64,000 nt of DNA from Apus apus (lineage: Eukaryota > Chordata > Aves > Apodiformes > Apodidae). The notes under the pieces are model-generated. The model had not been told where the DNA came from and made no database searches. It saw nothing but the letters and a program-made list of their open reading frames with translations. The stretch covers positions 6,190,056 to 6,254,055 of the forward strand of contig NC_067304.1 of assembly GCF_020740795.1 (NCBI RefSeq). Reading direction: 5' to 3'. Within the stretch, counting starts at the first letter, position 1, and each line of letters starts with the position of its first letter. The position numbers and the translations under genes were made by a program. This document shows, piece by piece, positions 25,001 to 37,159 of the stretch.

Positions 25001-28000
25001 CTCGGTCTCACCAAGGTAACTGCAGCCATTCCAAGACCCTGCCCAACAGTGCAGCAATCGTGGGGCAGATTTTGGTACCTAATCTCCCATGGAGGTCGGG
25101 ACATACTGCAGCAAACACGCTGCTTGTTTGCAGGGACAGGCAGAGGAAGCTGCAGGCACCAACCCTAGGCCCTGCGTGGAGGTTCTCCCTTGCTGGTCAC
25201 TGCCCTTCACCCTGCTTGCCTTCCACTTTCTCCTGCTGATAATGTTTGCTCTGATCTAGGTATTTGGCAGGAGAATTAATGAGAAGTAATTAGCTCACAG
25301 TGTGAAAAAGGGAGTGTCTGGTGTTTATCTTGTCTGGAGGGTTTTCCTTGATCCCAGCCTCCCAGGGGATGGCATTTGCCGGTGCTTTATCTGCCAGCTC
25401 TTCCATCCTGGGGGCAGGTCCCTGTCTCCCTAAGGCCAGCCCTGCCCACAGCCCCCAGACCAGCCCCATGGCTCAGCAGCTGGAGTTGGGCCGGAAATGG
25501 GATCCCCGCAAGGTCCATCAAAGAAGGTTTTACCTTTCCCAGCATGACTCCTCCAGCGAAGGGCAGCTTTGGCTACTCTGCAGCCTCCTCCCAGCTCTCA
25601 CAGCACAGACAAGGACACACCAGCCCTACCCATCCTTGCTGGGACCCAACAGGACCAAATCAGGGCCAGGACTCCTGGCCACACTACCCCACAGGAGCTC
25701 TGCGGGGTCACAACTAGTGCCAGCTGCTGGGGATGCTCACCTGCCCCACAGGAAGGGACTGGCTGCTCTCGCAGCCCAGCACGAGCCAACTCTTGGTAGC
25801 TTTTCTTTCCTAAACAGCTTCCACCATCTCCCTCATCCCACTCCTGCAGGATGGAAGGATGAGAGCAAGCCTGTGAACATAATGCTGCAGGCCCTCAGAG
25901 TCGGGGCTTGCAAAGCCGTGGGGAGCCGGGTTTATTATCCTCAGCCCCAGCCTGAGATGACCTTGTGCTTTTGCCAGCATTTAAACAAAATATTTTAAAA
26001 GATGGAAGAGATCCCATTGCTTTGTGTGCTCACAGGGCTTTCCTGAGCCTGGGGCTGGTAGAAGTAACAGAGAATGGCCAGAGAGAGACAATGAAATATT
26101 GCCCAAGCTTATTGCTCTCTATTATTATTAAAGGGAGGTTCTTCATTCCAGTCTGGGGGGTTGAAAAATTTGAATCCCACCCAAACCTCATCCCTTCCAG
26201 ACAGAATCACAGCTCCATGCTCTGTGACAAGCATCATCCTGCAGCAGCAGCAGCCGCTGCCTGGCTGGGGCGCGGGCGGCGCAGGCAGGGTCTGACTGGG
26301 ATGGAAAATTCCACGTTGCCGCCGCTGTCCGGTGCGAGGCTGCAGGGCAGAGCTCGGGGTCCCTCCCCTGTGCCTGTGGAAAGCTGCCTGTGGGGTCAGC
26401 CAGGCTCTACCAGACTGTTGTTTGCACGTTGCTCTTCCTCTCCGAGCTCGCACCCGCTCCAGGGAGGGGACTGGGGTGCAGGCAAGGTACAGGCAGGACA
26501 GGAGACACAGGGTAGTTTTCCGAGTTTTCCAGCTTCAGGGTGTGACCATAAAAGTTCAGCAGTGCAAGCGATGCACAAAGACAGCCAGGGGACAACAGCG
26601 TGAGCAAGGACAGCAGCAACAAGAGGTGACGCCTGCTCCTCTTTCTCCCCCACCGGAGCGTGGCCGTCCTGTGGGGGAGAGGGGCCCAGCGGCCCCTGCT
26701 CCCTGCCACAGCGATGCACACACGGAGCAGAGCTTCCCCCTGCCCTGGGCTGCTGTGGCTGAGGATTATTTTGTTAAACACAAAGCCCAAAGCCCAGCGG
26801 CTGTGATGGCTCAGCAGTGCCCCGTCCCTGCATCCTGCCTGTCTGAACCGCAGCCAGCGCCGCGCTCCCGGCTGGCCCGCGCCCAGGGGATGCTTCCAGC
26901 AGGGCAGGCAGCACATCGCACGGCTGGAAAGAGGGAAGGGTGGGCTTCAAATAGAAGGGCCCTGCAGGTGGGTGAGGCCCAGGGGAGCCCGAGTCCTGCA
27001 CCACCCCCCTCTGCAGGCAGCGCAGTAACACCACACCGTTCCTCCCGCAGGTACATCGGGGCGCTGGGCGCCAGGGTGATCTGCGACAACATCCCCGGGC
27101 TGGTGAACAAGCAGCGGCAGCTGTGCCAGAGGTATCCCGACATCATGCAGTCGGTCGGGGAGGGAGCCAAGGAGTGGATCCGGGAATGCCAGCACCAGTT
27201 CCGGCACCACCGCTGGAACTGCAGCACCCTGGACCGGGATCACACAGTCTTCGGCCGGGTCATGCTGAGAAGTAAGTTCTGCCCCGTCCCCTTCCCACTG
27301 CCACGTGCCTTGTCTCCCTGGGAGAGTCTGTCCTCCTGCTGAGCTGCCGTGCCCGGTGGCTTGGATTACTCCCTTAGGAGAGCTTTGCCTTTCCCTGTAA
27401 ATTAATCAAGCAGTAATGGGAGCAGACCACTGCATTTGAAATAGCTGCATCAGATGAGATGGAGCAGGGAGAGCACTGGGGGAGAAGGGGGAAGGAGGAG
27501 ACACCTCCGGAGAACGGGCTTATATGTAAACAGTAATGGGATATATAAATATTTGGAGAGCAGGGTTGGCCAGGACTCAGCAGTGCACGTGGGAACTGGC
27601 TGTTCCCTTGCATGGCAAGAGGGACGAGGCAGAGCCACAGCTCCATCCTCGCTGCCTGCTCCAAGGTGGAGGAGGACCACGGCTGTGGGCAGACATCAGC
27701 CCTGCACCAAGGGCTGGGCACAGACCCTGCCTGGGAGGGACCTGCCCACTCCAGGAGAGGGATGGATACAGCAAAAGCAGGAACATGCCCAAGGAGCAAA
27801 GAAGAGAGGTGCGATGGGGACAAGGACGGGGCAGTTCTAGAGCAGAAGCAGCATCGCAGGCTCCAGCTGCCCCTGGTGCTGTGGGACAGATGCTGCTGTG
27901 CCCCCTGCTGCGACGTGCTGGGGCACATCCAGCCACGCAGCCTCCAAATCAAAGGCAGCTGGGAAGAGCCTTTCCATGCTCGGGGAGCAGCTCATCTGGA

Positions 28001-30744
28001 AGACATGTGGGCGCCCGCTGAGGGAGCGGGGGCTTGCTCCCAGCTGGTGGGGGGATGGGGCAGCTGCCCAGCAGGGCAGATCAGCAGCAGAGCCTGCAGC
28101 CAGACCCCTGGAGAGGAGCTGGCTGGAGGGAAGGGGGCTGTAAGCACCGGGACGCAGCACTCACCCTGCCTGGTCTCAGCCTCTGCATCTTCACGATGGC
28201 ACCTTTACTGCTGCCCGCATCCTCTCCTGGCAAAGGATAGGGAATGATGAAAGCTCCTTGCACAGCCCCATCCTGCGAGGCCCAAAGAGAGCTCTGCCTT
28301 TGAAGTTGCTTTCAAAGGCTCTCAAAATGAAGACAAACATGGTTTTGATTTGCAGCTTCTTTTACAGCATTATAAAAACAGCTGCGAACTTGAACCAGAG
28401 ACGTAAAATAGCAGGCAGCACGCTGTGCTGTGCGGGGAAAGCCGAGCCCGGCCGGAGCTGCCGCCAGCTCCCGCGCTCAGCATCACCCTGGGAGGGAGGG
28501 AGGCAGCTCCAGATGAAGGTGCTGGGGCTGGTCCCACGGTCTCAGCACCAACGGGCACCCACTGGGCCCCTGAGCCACAAGCCAGTGAGGGGAACTGTGC
28601 AGACAGCCCTGAGAGCAGCTCAGCACTCCAGGCTGCTGAGCCTTGAAGCTCAGTGTGAAATACCCCTTAGCCTCAAAGGTGCCAGGGAGGCTGGACTCAG
28701 CTTACCTGTGTGCAGGACAGTCTTGCCCCGAGCCACAGAGGTGCTGCTGCTCAGTGTCCCACTCCCACGTGGGCCATGGAGCCTGGCACAGCCTGGCATG
28801 CTCACTCCCTGTCCCCATCTGTCCCCACGCAGGCAGCAGGGAGGCCGCCTTCGTCTACGCCATCTCCTCGGCCGGAGTGGTCTACGCCATCACGCGGGCG
28901 TGCAGCCAAGGGGACCTGAAGGCCTGCAGCTGCGACCCCCTCAAGAGGGGCCGCGCCAAGGACGAGCGCGGGGAGTTCGACTGGGGCGGCTGCAGCGACA
29001 ACATCAACTACGGGATCCGGTTTGCCAAAGCCTTCGTGGATGCCAAGGAGAAGAAAGTGAAGGATGCCCGGGCACTGATGAACCTGCACAACAATCGCTG
29101 CGGGAGGATGGTGAGTGCAGCCTGTGCCTGGCCAGCTGTGCCCCTGGCCCCTCCGTGGGGCAGCAGGAGCAGCTGGAGCAGGGGAGTGGGACCCTGGGTG
29201 GCTGTGGAGGGCAGGTCCTGCTGCAGGCAGGGGGCAGGACTACCCTGCCCTCCCAGTGCCCTCTGGACACTCTGCCAGGGAATGGCCCCCTGGGGATGGC
29301 AGGACCCTGCTTACCTTGCCCCAGCACTTGTCCTTGCTGATGCTGGCATCAGTGACAGAGGGAACGTGTCCTCCACAGGCAGCTCCCCTCTCCCGTTAGG
29401 AGCCAGTCCCCCACTGACAAGGGTTGGTAAGATGTACCAGGGCTGAGCAGCCCCAGGTGTGATACTCGATGCCCAGGGTGACCCCCAGTCCTCACAGCAT
29501 CCCTCTTCCCACAGGCAGTGAAGCGCTTCCTGAAGCTGGAGTGCAAGTGCCACGGGGTCAGCGGCTCCTGCACACTAAGGACTTGTTGGCTGGCAATGTC
29601 AGATTTTCGAAAAACAGGGGATTACCTAAGGAAGAAATACAACGGGGCCATCCAGGTGACAATGAACCAGGATGGCACTGGCTTCATGGTGGCCAACAAG
29701 AACTTCAGGAAGCCCACAAAAACAGATCTGGTGTATTTTGAGAACTCACCTGATTACTGCGTGATGGACAAGTCAGCAGGTAAAAACCAAAGCTCCAGTC
29801 GTTGCCCAAAAGCAGCTCTTCCTCCCCACCTGGCAGCAGCTCCCAACTAGCCCAGCCTGGCAAGGCTGCTCTGGTACATCAGCTCCCCACCAAAGCCCAG
29901 TCCCACAGCAGGGAGAGGGTGTCATGTTCTGGAGAGTCACCCAGGGTGTCAGTGCTCTCTGCCTGTCAGTACTCATGCCTGTGTGGACAGCATTGGGTTT
30001 GGCCAGAATCCCCAGACTTTACACCAAACCCATCAGGCCTCTTGTAATGACTGCAGGGCAGCATTTCCATGGAGCCTTTATCCCACAGGGCAAAGCTCCC
30101 TGAGCGAGCAGTAAAGAGCCCGTTTGGTGGGGCAGGCTGCCAGCTGCTGCCCTGAGCACAGCCCCGGGCCAGGATGAGAGCTGGGAAGGCGTGGGCGCTG
30201 CTCAGCTCCTGCAGGGAACATCAGTGGTTTCCCAGCATGGAGCATCCCAGGTTGGGGCTTGGCAGTCACCATGGGGGGGCTGGGAGGGGCTCAGTGGGGA
30301 CAGCAGCAAGTGCTCCTGCTGGCCCCTCCGTGAGCCCTTCACCTCAGCAGATGCTGCAGCCCCCCGTGCCCCCCCACAGCAAGCCCAGTCCCTGCCGCCC
30401 CTTCCCCTCTGCTGTGTCCACCCAGAAACAAGATCTAATCACTGAGGTACCCGAGGTCGCTGCTGCAGAGGGCAGGTCCCCTCCCTGCCCTGACCCGCTC
30501 TCTTCCCCCCGCAGGCTCCCTGGGCACCGCCGGCCGCGTCTGCAGCAAAGCGTCCCGCGGGACGGACGGCTGCGAGGTGATGTGCTGCGGGCGGGGGTAC
30601 GACACCACCCGCGTCACCCGCGTCACCAAGTGCGAGTGCAAGTTCCACTGGTGCTGCGCCGTGCGCTGCAAGGAGTGCCAGGACACTGTGGACGTGCACA
30701 CGTGTAAAGCGCCGAAACGGGCCGAGTGGCTGGACCAGACCTGA
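15875..30744 (+). CDS. WNT2B: WNT2B, Wnt family member 2B (whole gene, 5 coding exons)
   Basis: Joined exons 15875-16038, 27051-27271, 28833-29110, 29515-29779 and 30515-30744 give 1158 nt, 385 residues plus stop, close to the 391 residues of the human signal-peptide isoform. WNT2B is a secreted, lipid-modified ligand for Frizzled receptors; in birds it is known for roles in eye margin, limb and organ development. Residues 33-50 form a hydrophobic signal peptide. The Wnt domain shows an N-glycosylation site at N111 (NCS), the [10 protein letters not shown] motif at 231-240 whose S237 is the expected palmitoleoylation site, and the C-terminal Cys-rich domain with the CCGRGYDT motif at 333-340. 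It ends EWLDQT as in human WNT2B. Exon phases join cleanly (2, 1, 0, 1). WNT2 is the nearest alternative, but the ending and the ST7L and CAPZA1 neighbours favour WNT2B. Confidence 0.97.
18707..18714. promoter_or_regulatory. Perfect CRE palindrome TGACGTCA
   Basis: The full 8-bp cAMP response element consensus lies in an AT-rich stretch of WNT2B intron 1. One such match is expected by chance in about 64 kb, so by itself it is weak evidence for CREB/ATF binding. Confidence 0.3.
18790..18807. repeat. (TG)n microsatellite
   Basis: Nine TG dinucleotides lie in WNT2B intron 1, followed by an interrupted TATG. Likely polymorphic. Confidence 0.85.
22336..22375. repeat. 12-bp tandem repeat, three copies
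   Basis: GAATTAGGGACT occurs three times; the first two copies are separated by an extra GACT and the last two are directly adjacent. A small slippage product in WNT2B intron 1. Confidence 0.85.
22867..22930. repeat. 16-bp tandem repeat, four copies
   Basis: Four 16-bp units of the form TGTGCCCCTGCYRGGA lie end to end. Units 1 and 4 have CCAGG, units 2 and 3 have CTGGG, so the variants are arranged symmetrically. The unit is not a multiple of three, so apparent peptide repeats here cycle through frames and are not coding. Confidence 0.9.
24060..24175. promoter_or_regulatory. Isolated CpG-rich patch inside WNT2B intron 1
   Basis: About 115 bp have dense CpG (CGGCGCTCGCGGGCGG, CCGCGGCGCGTCCGGCG) in otherwise ordinary intron. 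It is too small for a classic CpG island. It might be a minor internal promoter of WNT2B or of an antisense transcript; a good donor-like site (AAG followed by GTGAGT) lies on the - strand at its right edge. Function is inference. Confidence 0.3.
27051..27271 (+). CDS. WNT2B: WNT2B coding exon 2
   Basis: The acceptor CCTCCCGCAG precedes GTACATCGGG; the exon completes W55 and encodes residues 56-128 plus one base of S129. It starts [17 protein letters not shown] and contains the conserved [12 protein letters not shown] segment and the glycosylation site HRWNCSTLD. The donor GTAAGT is at 27272, phase 1. The sequence is nearly identical to mammalian WNT2B. Confidence 0.97.
28833..29110 (+). CDS. 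WNT2B: WNT2B coding exon 3
   Basis: The acceptor follows CCCCACGCAG; the exon encodes the rest of S129 and residues 130-221. It begins [15 protein letters not shown] and includes CSCDPLKRG and the [10 protein letters not shown] motif typical of Wnt proteins, ending NNRCGRM. The donor GTGAGT lies directly after ATG, phase 0. Confidence 0.97.
29515..29779 (+). CDS. WNT2B: WNT2B coding exon 4 (lipidation motif)
   Basis: The acceptor CCCACAG precedes GCAGTGAAGCGC; the exon encodes residues 222-309 plus one base of G310. It holds [10 protein letters not shown], where S237 aligns with the serine acylated by PORCN in other Wnts, then CTLRTCW and the [12 protein letters not shown] segment. The donor is GTAAAA at 29780, phase 1, a weaker but acceptable site. 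Confidence 0.97.
30515..30744 (+). CDS. WNT2B: WNT2B coding exon 5 (C-terminal Cys-rich domain)
   Basis: The acceptor CCCCCCGCAG precedes GCTCCCTGG. The exon completes G310 and encodes residues 311-385 and TGA. It contains [34 protein letters not shown] and ends [12 protein letters not shown]. These cysteines form the C-terminal domain that contacts Frizzled and LRP co-receptors in the family. Confidence 0.97.
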
Positions 30745-31526
30745 GGAGACGGGAGCAGGGAGAGACGAGGCCGCTGCCACCCCCCGCAGTTCTTTACAAA
30801 CCTGTGCCCCGAGGGCCGTGACGTTCTGGGAGCTGTAGTTCAACTGCATGGCTTTTATTTAATTAATTCCGCAAAGCACTAAAGAAAGGACTACATTTCC
30901 CAGGAGGTACTGTGGACCCTTCTATTTGCTCAGCAAAACTAATCCCCAACCTAGGAGGGGTCTGCAATCTTTGCTTAAACTGTGAACCTGCCGCGGCCCT
31001 TTGTTCTCTCTGCAAAGGGAACGTGCCACTGATACGGACTTGGAGGACCAGTCGTCAGGATGGGATGGGTGAGGAGACCTGCACACACACCCACACCCCC
31101 GACAATTTCTGTTGCAGTGAAGTTTCACCAGTGAAAAACACTCGTTCAGAATGATCCACTTTTGCAGAAAGCATTCTTGCTTTTACTCTTTTGCAAGGCC
31201 AGGGAAGGGTGCTGAGAATCCCTCAGGCAGCTCCGGGAGCCCCTCGAGCAGACCCGGCCACGCTGCTGACCCTGCTGAGCAAGAGCAGCCTCTACACGAG
31301 GCTTCTCCCTGTCTCCCCAGTGAAGGCAACAAGTGGAGCTGTAAATTGGGACTGAAACCTGAACGACTGCACAAAGGGCCACCACTAGATGCTGGCAGCC
31401 AGAGGGCTAGAGAAAGCAGACAAAATCTGTGAACTTGCTGGTGGGTTCTGAAGTCAATGGATACAACAGCATCTCTGTAAAACTCTCTTGTATGTTGTGT
31501 ATACTGCTTATTAAGTCTAAATTCAT

Positions 31527-31532
31527 TATAAA
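31527..31532 (+). terminator. WNT2B: Probable WNT2B polyadenylation signal (TATAAA variant)
   Basis: No canonical AATAAA occurs in the first kilobase after the stop codon. TATAAA here is preceded within 50 nt by three TGTA elements (cleavage factor Im sites) and followed about 20 nt later by a T- and GT-rich tract (TTATGTTCTTTGCTTTTTG). Together these make the best poly(A) site, giving a 3' UTR near 800 nt. An ATTAAA at 31804 is the alternative. Confidence 0.4.
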
Positions 31533-34500
31533 CTTATATCAGAAAGTTATGTTCTTTGCTTTTTGAATTCCTACACACCCAGTTGGGCAGAGAGTGGGCA
31601 TCAGCCCACAGCACTTCTCCTACCTGCAGCTCCTTAAAGCACAGACCTGCCCACCCCAGGAGGTACCTGTTGTTTCCCACAGGGCAGAGCCGTGACACCC
31701 AGTGTGCAAACCCCCAGGGGATCCCTCAGCAGCAGCTCCAGGACACCTCAGGACACAGTACTGGGGTCAGCAGGAGGTGCTAGCTTAGCTTCCAAACCTT
31801 TCCCATTAAAAAAATCCACCACAAACTCAAACCAACCCCCCAAAACTTAAACTATCAACTAAAATGGAAGCTGATGAGAGGAGGGGCAGGGCAGCTGCAG
31901 AGCTGCCAGCAGATACTTTAGAGATCAACCTCCCCTCATCTCTGGAAATTTCCTCCATTCTTTTTTCCCCTGGATGCTTTTCTTAGCATACAGATTCAGA
32001 GTCTGGTCAAAAGGGACCAATCCACAGAAACAATGTACAAGTAAGACAGCTGAACCTGCAAACTAAACTGATCCAAGTGAAAAAAAAAATTAATTACCTT
32101 ACTGGCTGCAGTTCTGAGGGTGAGCTGAAGCTGACAGGGTGTTCCTACCCTTCCCTCCCAGAGCTTAGCAGCCCATTGCCCCAGGCAGGCTGTGATTTCG
32201 CCAGGACCGAGGAAAAATGTGGTTGGTTTTCCTAATGTTGATCATCACCGTGCTGATGGGCAGGTGAGGGAGTTTCACACACTCAAAGCAAGTTTTCATG
32301 AAAGTTAAAAGTTTCAAATAACAACAGGAAAGGAAAGGACAAGTCAACAGTAATACTCACCTGTAAATACTTTTAAGTGGGGTTTGCTTTCATGCTGCTG
32401 TTGCTGCTCAAGGGCTTTGGAAGCTCCCTGAGCAGTCAGGGTTCTCTCCCTGCAGGAGTGAGATGTGTGGACAGAGGAGCTGAGCAGGCTACAGCAGTGA
32501 TGTCTGAAGGAAGGTCAAAGTGGCAGGGTGGGATTAAGGCAAAGATTCTCGTCATAAGCCAATCATCAGCTACTGCATGGAGAGCATCTCTGAACAGGGA
32601 TTTTGCCCAGTGGCCCTAGGAAATATTAGTTAAAGTGGTGAGAGAAAATCAGTTTGAAATCTTTGGGAACTGCTCAAAGAATTTAGTCTGCCATGGGCCA
32701 GGTTAGAGAACCTTCCTCTGTGCCAGACCACCAAGATTACACATCCAGAAAAAGGACCTTCAGCAGAGCTGCTGCAGAGCCACAGACAAGCAAAAAGGTG
32801 ATGTTTCAACAGCTCTTAAAACAGTTCCAGGAGTCCCACCTCCCCGCTGCCTAACCCATTTCTTGTAGAATTAAACCATCTCCCTTTTGAATTCCAGCAC
32901 AAGAGAGCTGAGCAGCACCTTTCTCCCTCTCTGCTCTTGCAGAACTTGCACTCCAGCTGGTGTTTACCTGGGAGGTGCCTGGGTCTCAGCCCAGGCCCTT
33001 CGAAGCCCCCTGGCTTTCAAGGAGAGGCAATTTCCCTGAAGATTTGCTCCATCTCAGCTGTGCTGAGGAATGCTGGCAGGTGAGCAGGAGGTCTGAGCCA
33101 GGCCAAAGGCATTTCAAGCCTCCTGTAGCACAGCATCCGTCAGCACACGGGCTAATCTGCTGGAAGAGCTCCCTCATTTATCTTCATTACTGCTCCACCT
33201 ACCATCAATTTACGACAGACTTAAAAAAAATGCTGCCCCCTCAGCAATCAATCCAGGCCTCCTTCCCAGAGCAGGACATGCTCCATGGGCTGGGAGGGAC
33301 CCAGAGCCTGGGGACTCGAGGTCAGCTGTCAGTAAACATCTCACCCTCTGCAGAGGAGCCCTGGGAGGTGTCTTCCAGCAGAAATGCTGCTCCGTAGCAG
33401 ATCTGTAGGCTCACCTGATGAATGACACCTTCATCAATGGCTGCTGCCAAAATACATCCTTCCTTTGAATGCTGATGCTCAACATTTTGAAACAAAGGAG
33501 AAAACTCCTGAGGACAGGATGGCTTGGGTTTATTGGCTTCCACCCTTCCTGTACCATCAGCAGGATACCAAAACTGGATCCCTTCAGCAGTTTGTACAGT
33601 AGTCATAGCTGAGAAGGCAACCATCATATCACTGCTGGGTTGCTGGCAGGATGGGACACGCTGCCCAGCCACCTTCCCCTGCCACAGCACCACAGGGCAT
33701 GGGAGGAGGAAAAGCCTCTGGGTGCAGGTACCAGTGTCACTGAAGCACCTGGAGGAGCAGTCGTGGAGAAGCCTGATCAGCTTGAGTCTACCCGACAGAA
33801 AAGGTGAGTTTCTTCTGCAAAGGGCTATGCAAGACTACACCCTTTTCTAGCTTATTAACAATTAGCAAACGCATGACACCTTCTTGCTTGTGCAGGAAGT
33901 CATTCCATCACAGGCTGAAGGAGATTCCAAGTGGTCTGTCTTCCTACCACTGAGCCCTACCGAAGCTCCCCTCAGCACCATCATCCTCAGCCAGCAGATG
34001 TTTCACATCCATAAACGTTTATGAAGGCTGCAATCTCGTCAGGGAACACCCAGCTGCTCTCACAAACCCCTCTTAAGTAATCTGCCTAAAATGTGCAAGG
34101 AGCCTTTTATGCAGGATCATCTTCTAATTGTCCTCCAGTCAAAAGCATGTCTGAACTCAAGGACAAGGAGCAGAATTGCCTAACGAGCTTAAGTTACCTT
34201 CTCCAAAGGAACTGGACACACAGATGATGCTGGAAACATGGTATAAGGGTATTTTCTCTACTAAACCAGAGCAAGGACAGGCCTTAGCCCAGGTGACACG
34301 GCCGTTCTCCTTGATAGTTGCAGTATAAGATCAGTGGAGACCTGGAGCCCCAGCAATGCAGAGCATGCACCCTCCTCAGCTCAGCCCCAAGCCCCTCACC
34401 CTGCCCTGGGCCCTCTCTGCTCACTAGCACATTCACCCTTGGGCAAAAGTCTTTGCTCCAGCTCCTGTGCAGCAACAGTGCGTTCCTGGGGGCACCTGCT

Positions 34501-37133
34501 GGGACAGGCCCAGCTCCTGGGGACAGATTTATTGGGGCACTTCACTAACATTTGCATCACCTGCCCAGATGCATGTGGGAACTTTCCCATCCCTTGTTTC
34601 TGAGGCTGAGGCACGGAGGGCTGCTCCAAGGAGCAGGAGGGGGGGTCATGCTCTGGAATCTCAGCCGATGAGTCAATGCAGGAGAATGCAATAGTCACAT
34701 ACTGTGTCACACTGGTTTATAACTGATGATAGTCTACAGCCAAAGCAGAAAAGAAATCAGGAGGTTAAGAAGGACCCAAGCTGATGAGGCCAGGGTATGA
34801 TTGCACAATTCAATTCATCCAGAGTGAAAGGAAAATGTCATTGGGCAGAAACAACCAGAGCGGGAAGATCCCCAATGGAGAAACACACTCATCCTGGTGG
34901 CTGCACCCTGAGTGATGCAGTGTGTGGGTGTGTTATCCAGCTTTCCCCAATGACCAGACTCACCGAAGGGCCTACCCAAAAGCACAGTACAATAGTCAAA
35001 GCTGGAAAGGAGGAAAATTCCAAGCACATGAGCAGCATCCCTGATCACCATCTTCCTCCTACAGCACTGAGGGCTGGGGGGTGAGGAGGCTCCAGCAAGG
35101 GGGGAGGGAGCCAGGAGGATGAAGACAGAGCTGGAAAGTGAAGCTGCCTTCTCTCTCCATCCACCTTATTAAAAGCTGGGTGAACTCAGACCACAGAAGA
35201 CTGTACACAGAAGCCCACTATAATTGCTACTGTCAGTGTGACCTGACAGTTGGAGATTTTTGACCCACGAGCAGATCAGAATAACTCACACGTCACCTAC
35301 AGAGCCATGCGGCTGTAACTGCAGAAGAGAGAAGGGAGGATGGAGTGTGTCCCTTTTAACAGGAAAACAGGGTGAGCTGGGTACGACTCAGGGCTGGCAG
35401 AGTATAAGCCCCATCTGCTCTCCCTGCCCTTGCCACCAACACTACCCTCTCCTAGGAACACCACACCATTGCACATCTGCTCCCAGCTCCACAGCTGGTC
35501 CCATGCTGAAGCCTCAGCACAGCCCCATGTGGCTCCCAACTACACACCCCATATGTTAGTGGTCTGGGAGGTGCATCTCCCTGCCATGTGTCACCCCTGG
35601 GCAGGGGGAAGGGCAGCAGTAATTTATGTCTGTACGAGCCCCATATGTATGTCTCCTTCTCTCCAAGGGACTTGCTCTCATATTTAACCTCTTCAGGCTG
35701 CTGGCACTGGAGGCAGATGATTCAGTTTGTAGAGAGGTGTAGGCACTTCACTCTCCCCCTCCCCCTGGAATCTTCCTCTCACTTGTGGTCCTTGGGATTC
35801 ACCCAATGTTTCTCAGAAAAAAAAGAGGACCTCAAGACAAGTATGCATTTAATAAGCAGTGAGACAAATAAGCTCCAGTTATCCTAGCAGAATTACAACA
35901 CCGGAGAACAATTTTCTGCATTCCTCTGAAGGCCTGAAGGAACCCAATTGCCTGCTCTCAGCCTAAATAGGTACCAGACACCAAGTGCTCCATAAGCAAA
36001 CAGAGCCCCCAAAGTGCAAAAATGAAATAAGTAAAAAGCTTCACATTACATATAAACCAGCCGTTTGCACCTTGTTATTAATGGTCTTGACTATGACCTT
36101 TAAACCCTGCCTTGCTCAGAGTCATGGATCTACGAGCCTTGGCACCCTCACAACAATTCCAGGATGAGGAGCAGGGAATAAACAAGCCCAGCCAGTGCTG
36201 GAGGAGATGCAGGAAGGGAACTGGCCTGCGACAAACACAAACAGGGAACAACTCCCTCCAGTGCAACAGCCAGGGCCAGGAGGTGACCATCTCCATGAGG
36301 AATTTGTCAACACAGCCTTCAGTGACCAGGGCCTCTGATGCCATGAGAAGTTCTGTTGCCACATACATTCATGCACAAAGCCAGTAACACATGCACCTGT
36401 CCCCAGCTCCAAAGACCGAGGGGCTGACAGCACGGTCACTAACTGCCAGAGGGCTCATTCCCCAGAGGACAACTCTCATCTGGTTTGTGAGTCCACATCA
36501 ACTAGAGCTACCTGAACAGACCCTGTTACCCTCATGCTTGTGTGATCTCTCCAGCTGCATATGCAATTAAAGTCCTAGTCCACAAAGATCATTAGACACT
36601 TTTCACTAAAATTAGTGGCAAGATAATTAAATTACTGTGTGAATTTCCATTTCCTAATTGCCTCACAAACAATGGCTTTACTGCATGTGATAACACTTGC
36701 CTCTTTCCTTCCCTTCCTGTCCTTCTTGGAGATAGGTTCTAGAGAAGTAGAGATTGGCAGGAAGAAATACAGCATTACTCATCCAGGACAGTCTGATCAA
36801 AAGCAAATCTGTTGTGACATGATGAGACACTGTGAGACCCAAAAAAACCAACAAACCAAACCCTCCCCAAGCTCAAATCCTGCCTAAATCAATCAGAGAC
36901 TAGAGTCACCCTGCTGTACAAATACACATCTTAGCATCATGCTGATTTTCAAGTTCCTTGGCTTTCACTGGCTACTCTGGATGAAATGATAACTTGAGAT
37001 GTCTCCCAGCACTACCTACAGCCTCGTGGAAAGGCTTTTGCCACCCTGGTGGCTCCAAGGTCACCCTAGTGCATGAGTCAGGGAAATGGCAACAATCCAT
37101 GCTTATCTGTCCCAAGTCACAGTTGTAAGTTTT

Positions 37134-37159
37134 TATATATATATATATACACACACACA
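37134..37159. repeat. (TA)n(CA)n compound microsatellite
   Basis: About eight TA units pass directly into about five CA units. Located in the WNT2B-ST7L spacer; likely polymorphic. Confidence 0.9.

Larger units (their letters stand above)
16039..27050 (+). other. WNT2B: WNT2B intron 1 (11.0 kb)
   Basis: This is bounded by the exon 1 donor and the exon 2 acceptor. Its first 450 bp belong to the CpG island. An AT-rich stretch at 16700-17000 contains homeodomain-type TAATTA, and 18240-18720 is AT-rich with a perfect CRE palindrome; both are plausible enhancers by composition only. Short tandem repeats lie at 18790, 22336 and 22867, and an isolated CpG-rich patch at 24060-24175. No independent gene is supported. 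Confidence 0.7.

Noticed and set aside
1-27050. Bird counterpart of the alternative human WNT2B first exon (start MLDGLGVVAIS)
   Set aside because: I looked for a similar reading on the + strand upstream of exon 2 and found none I could support.
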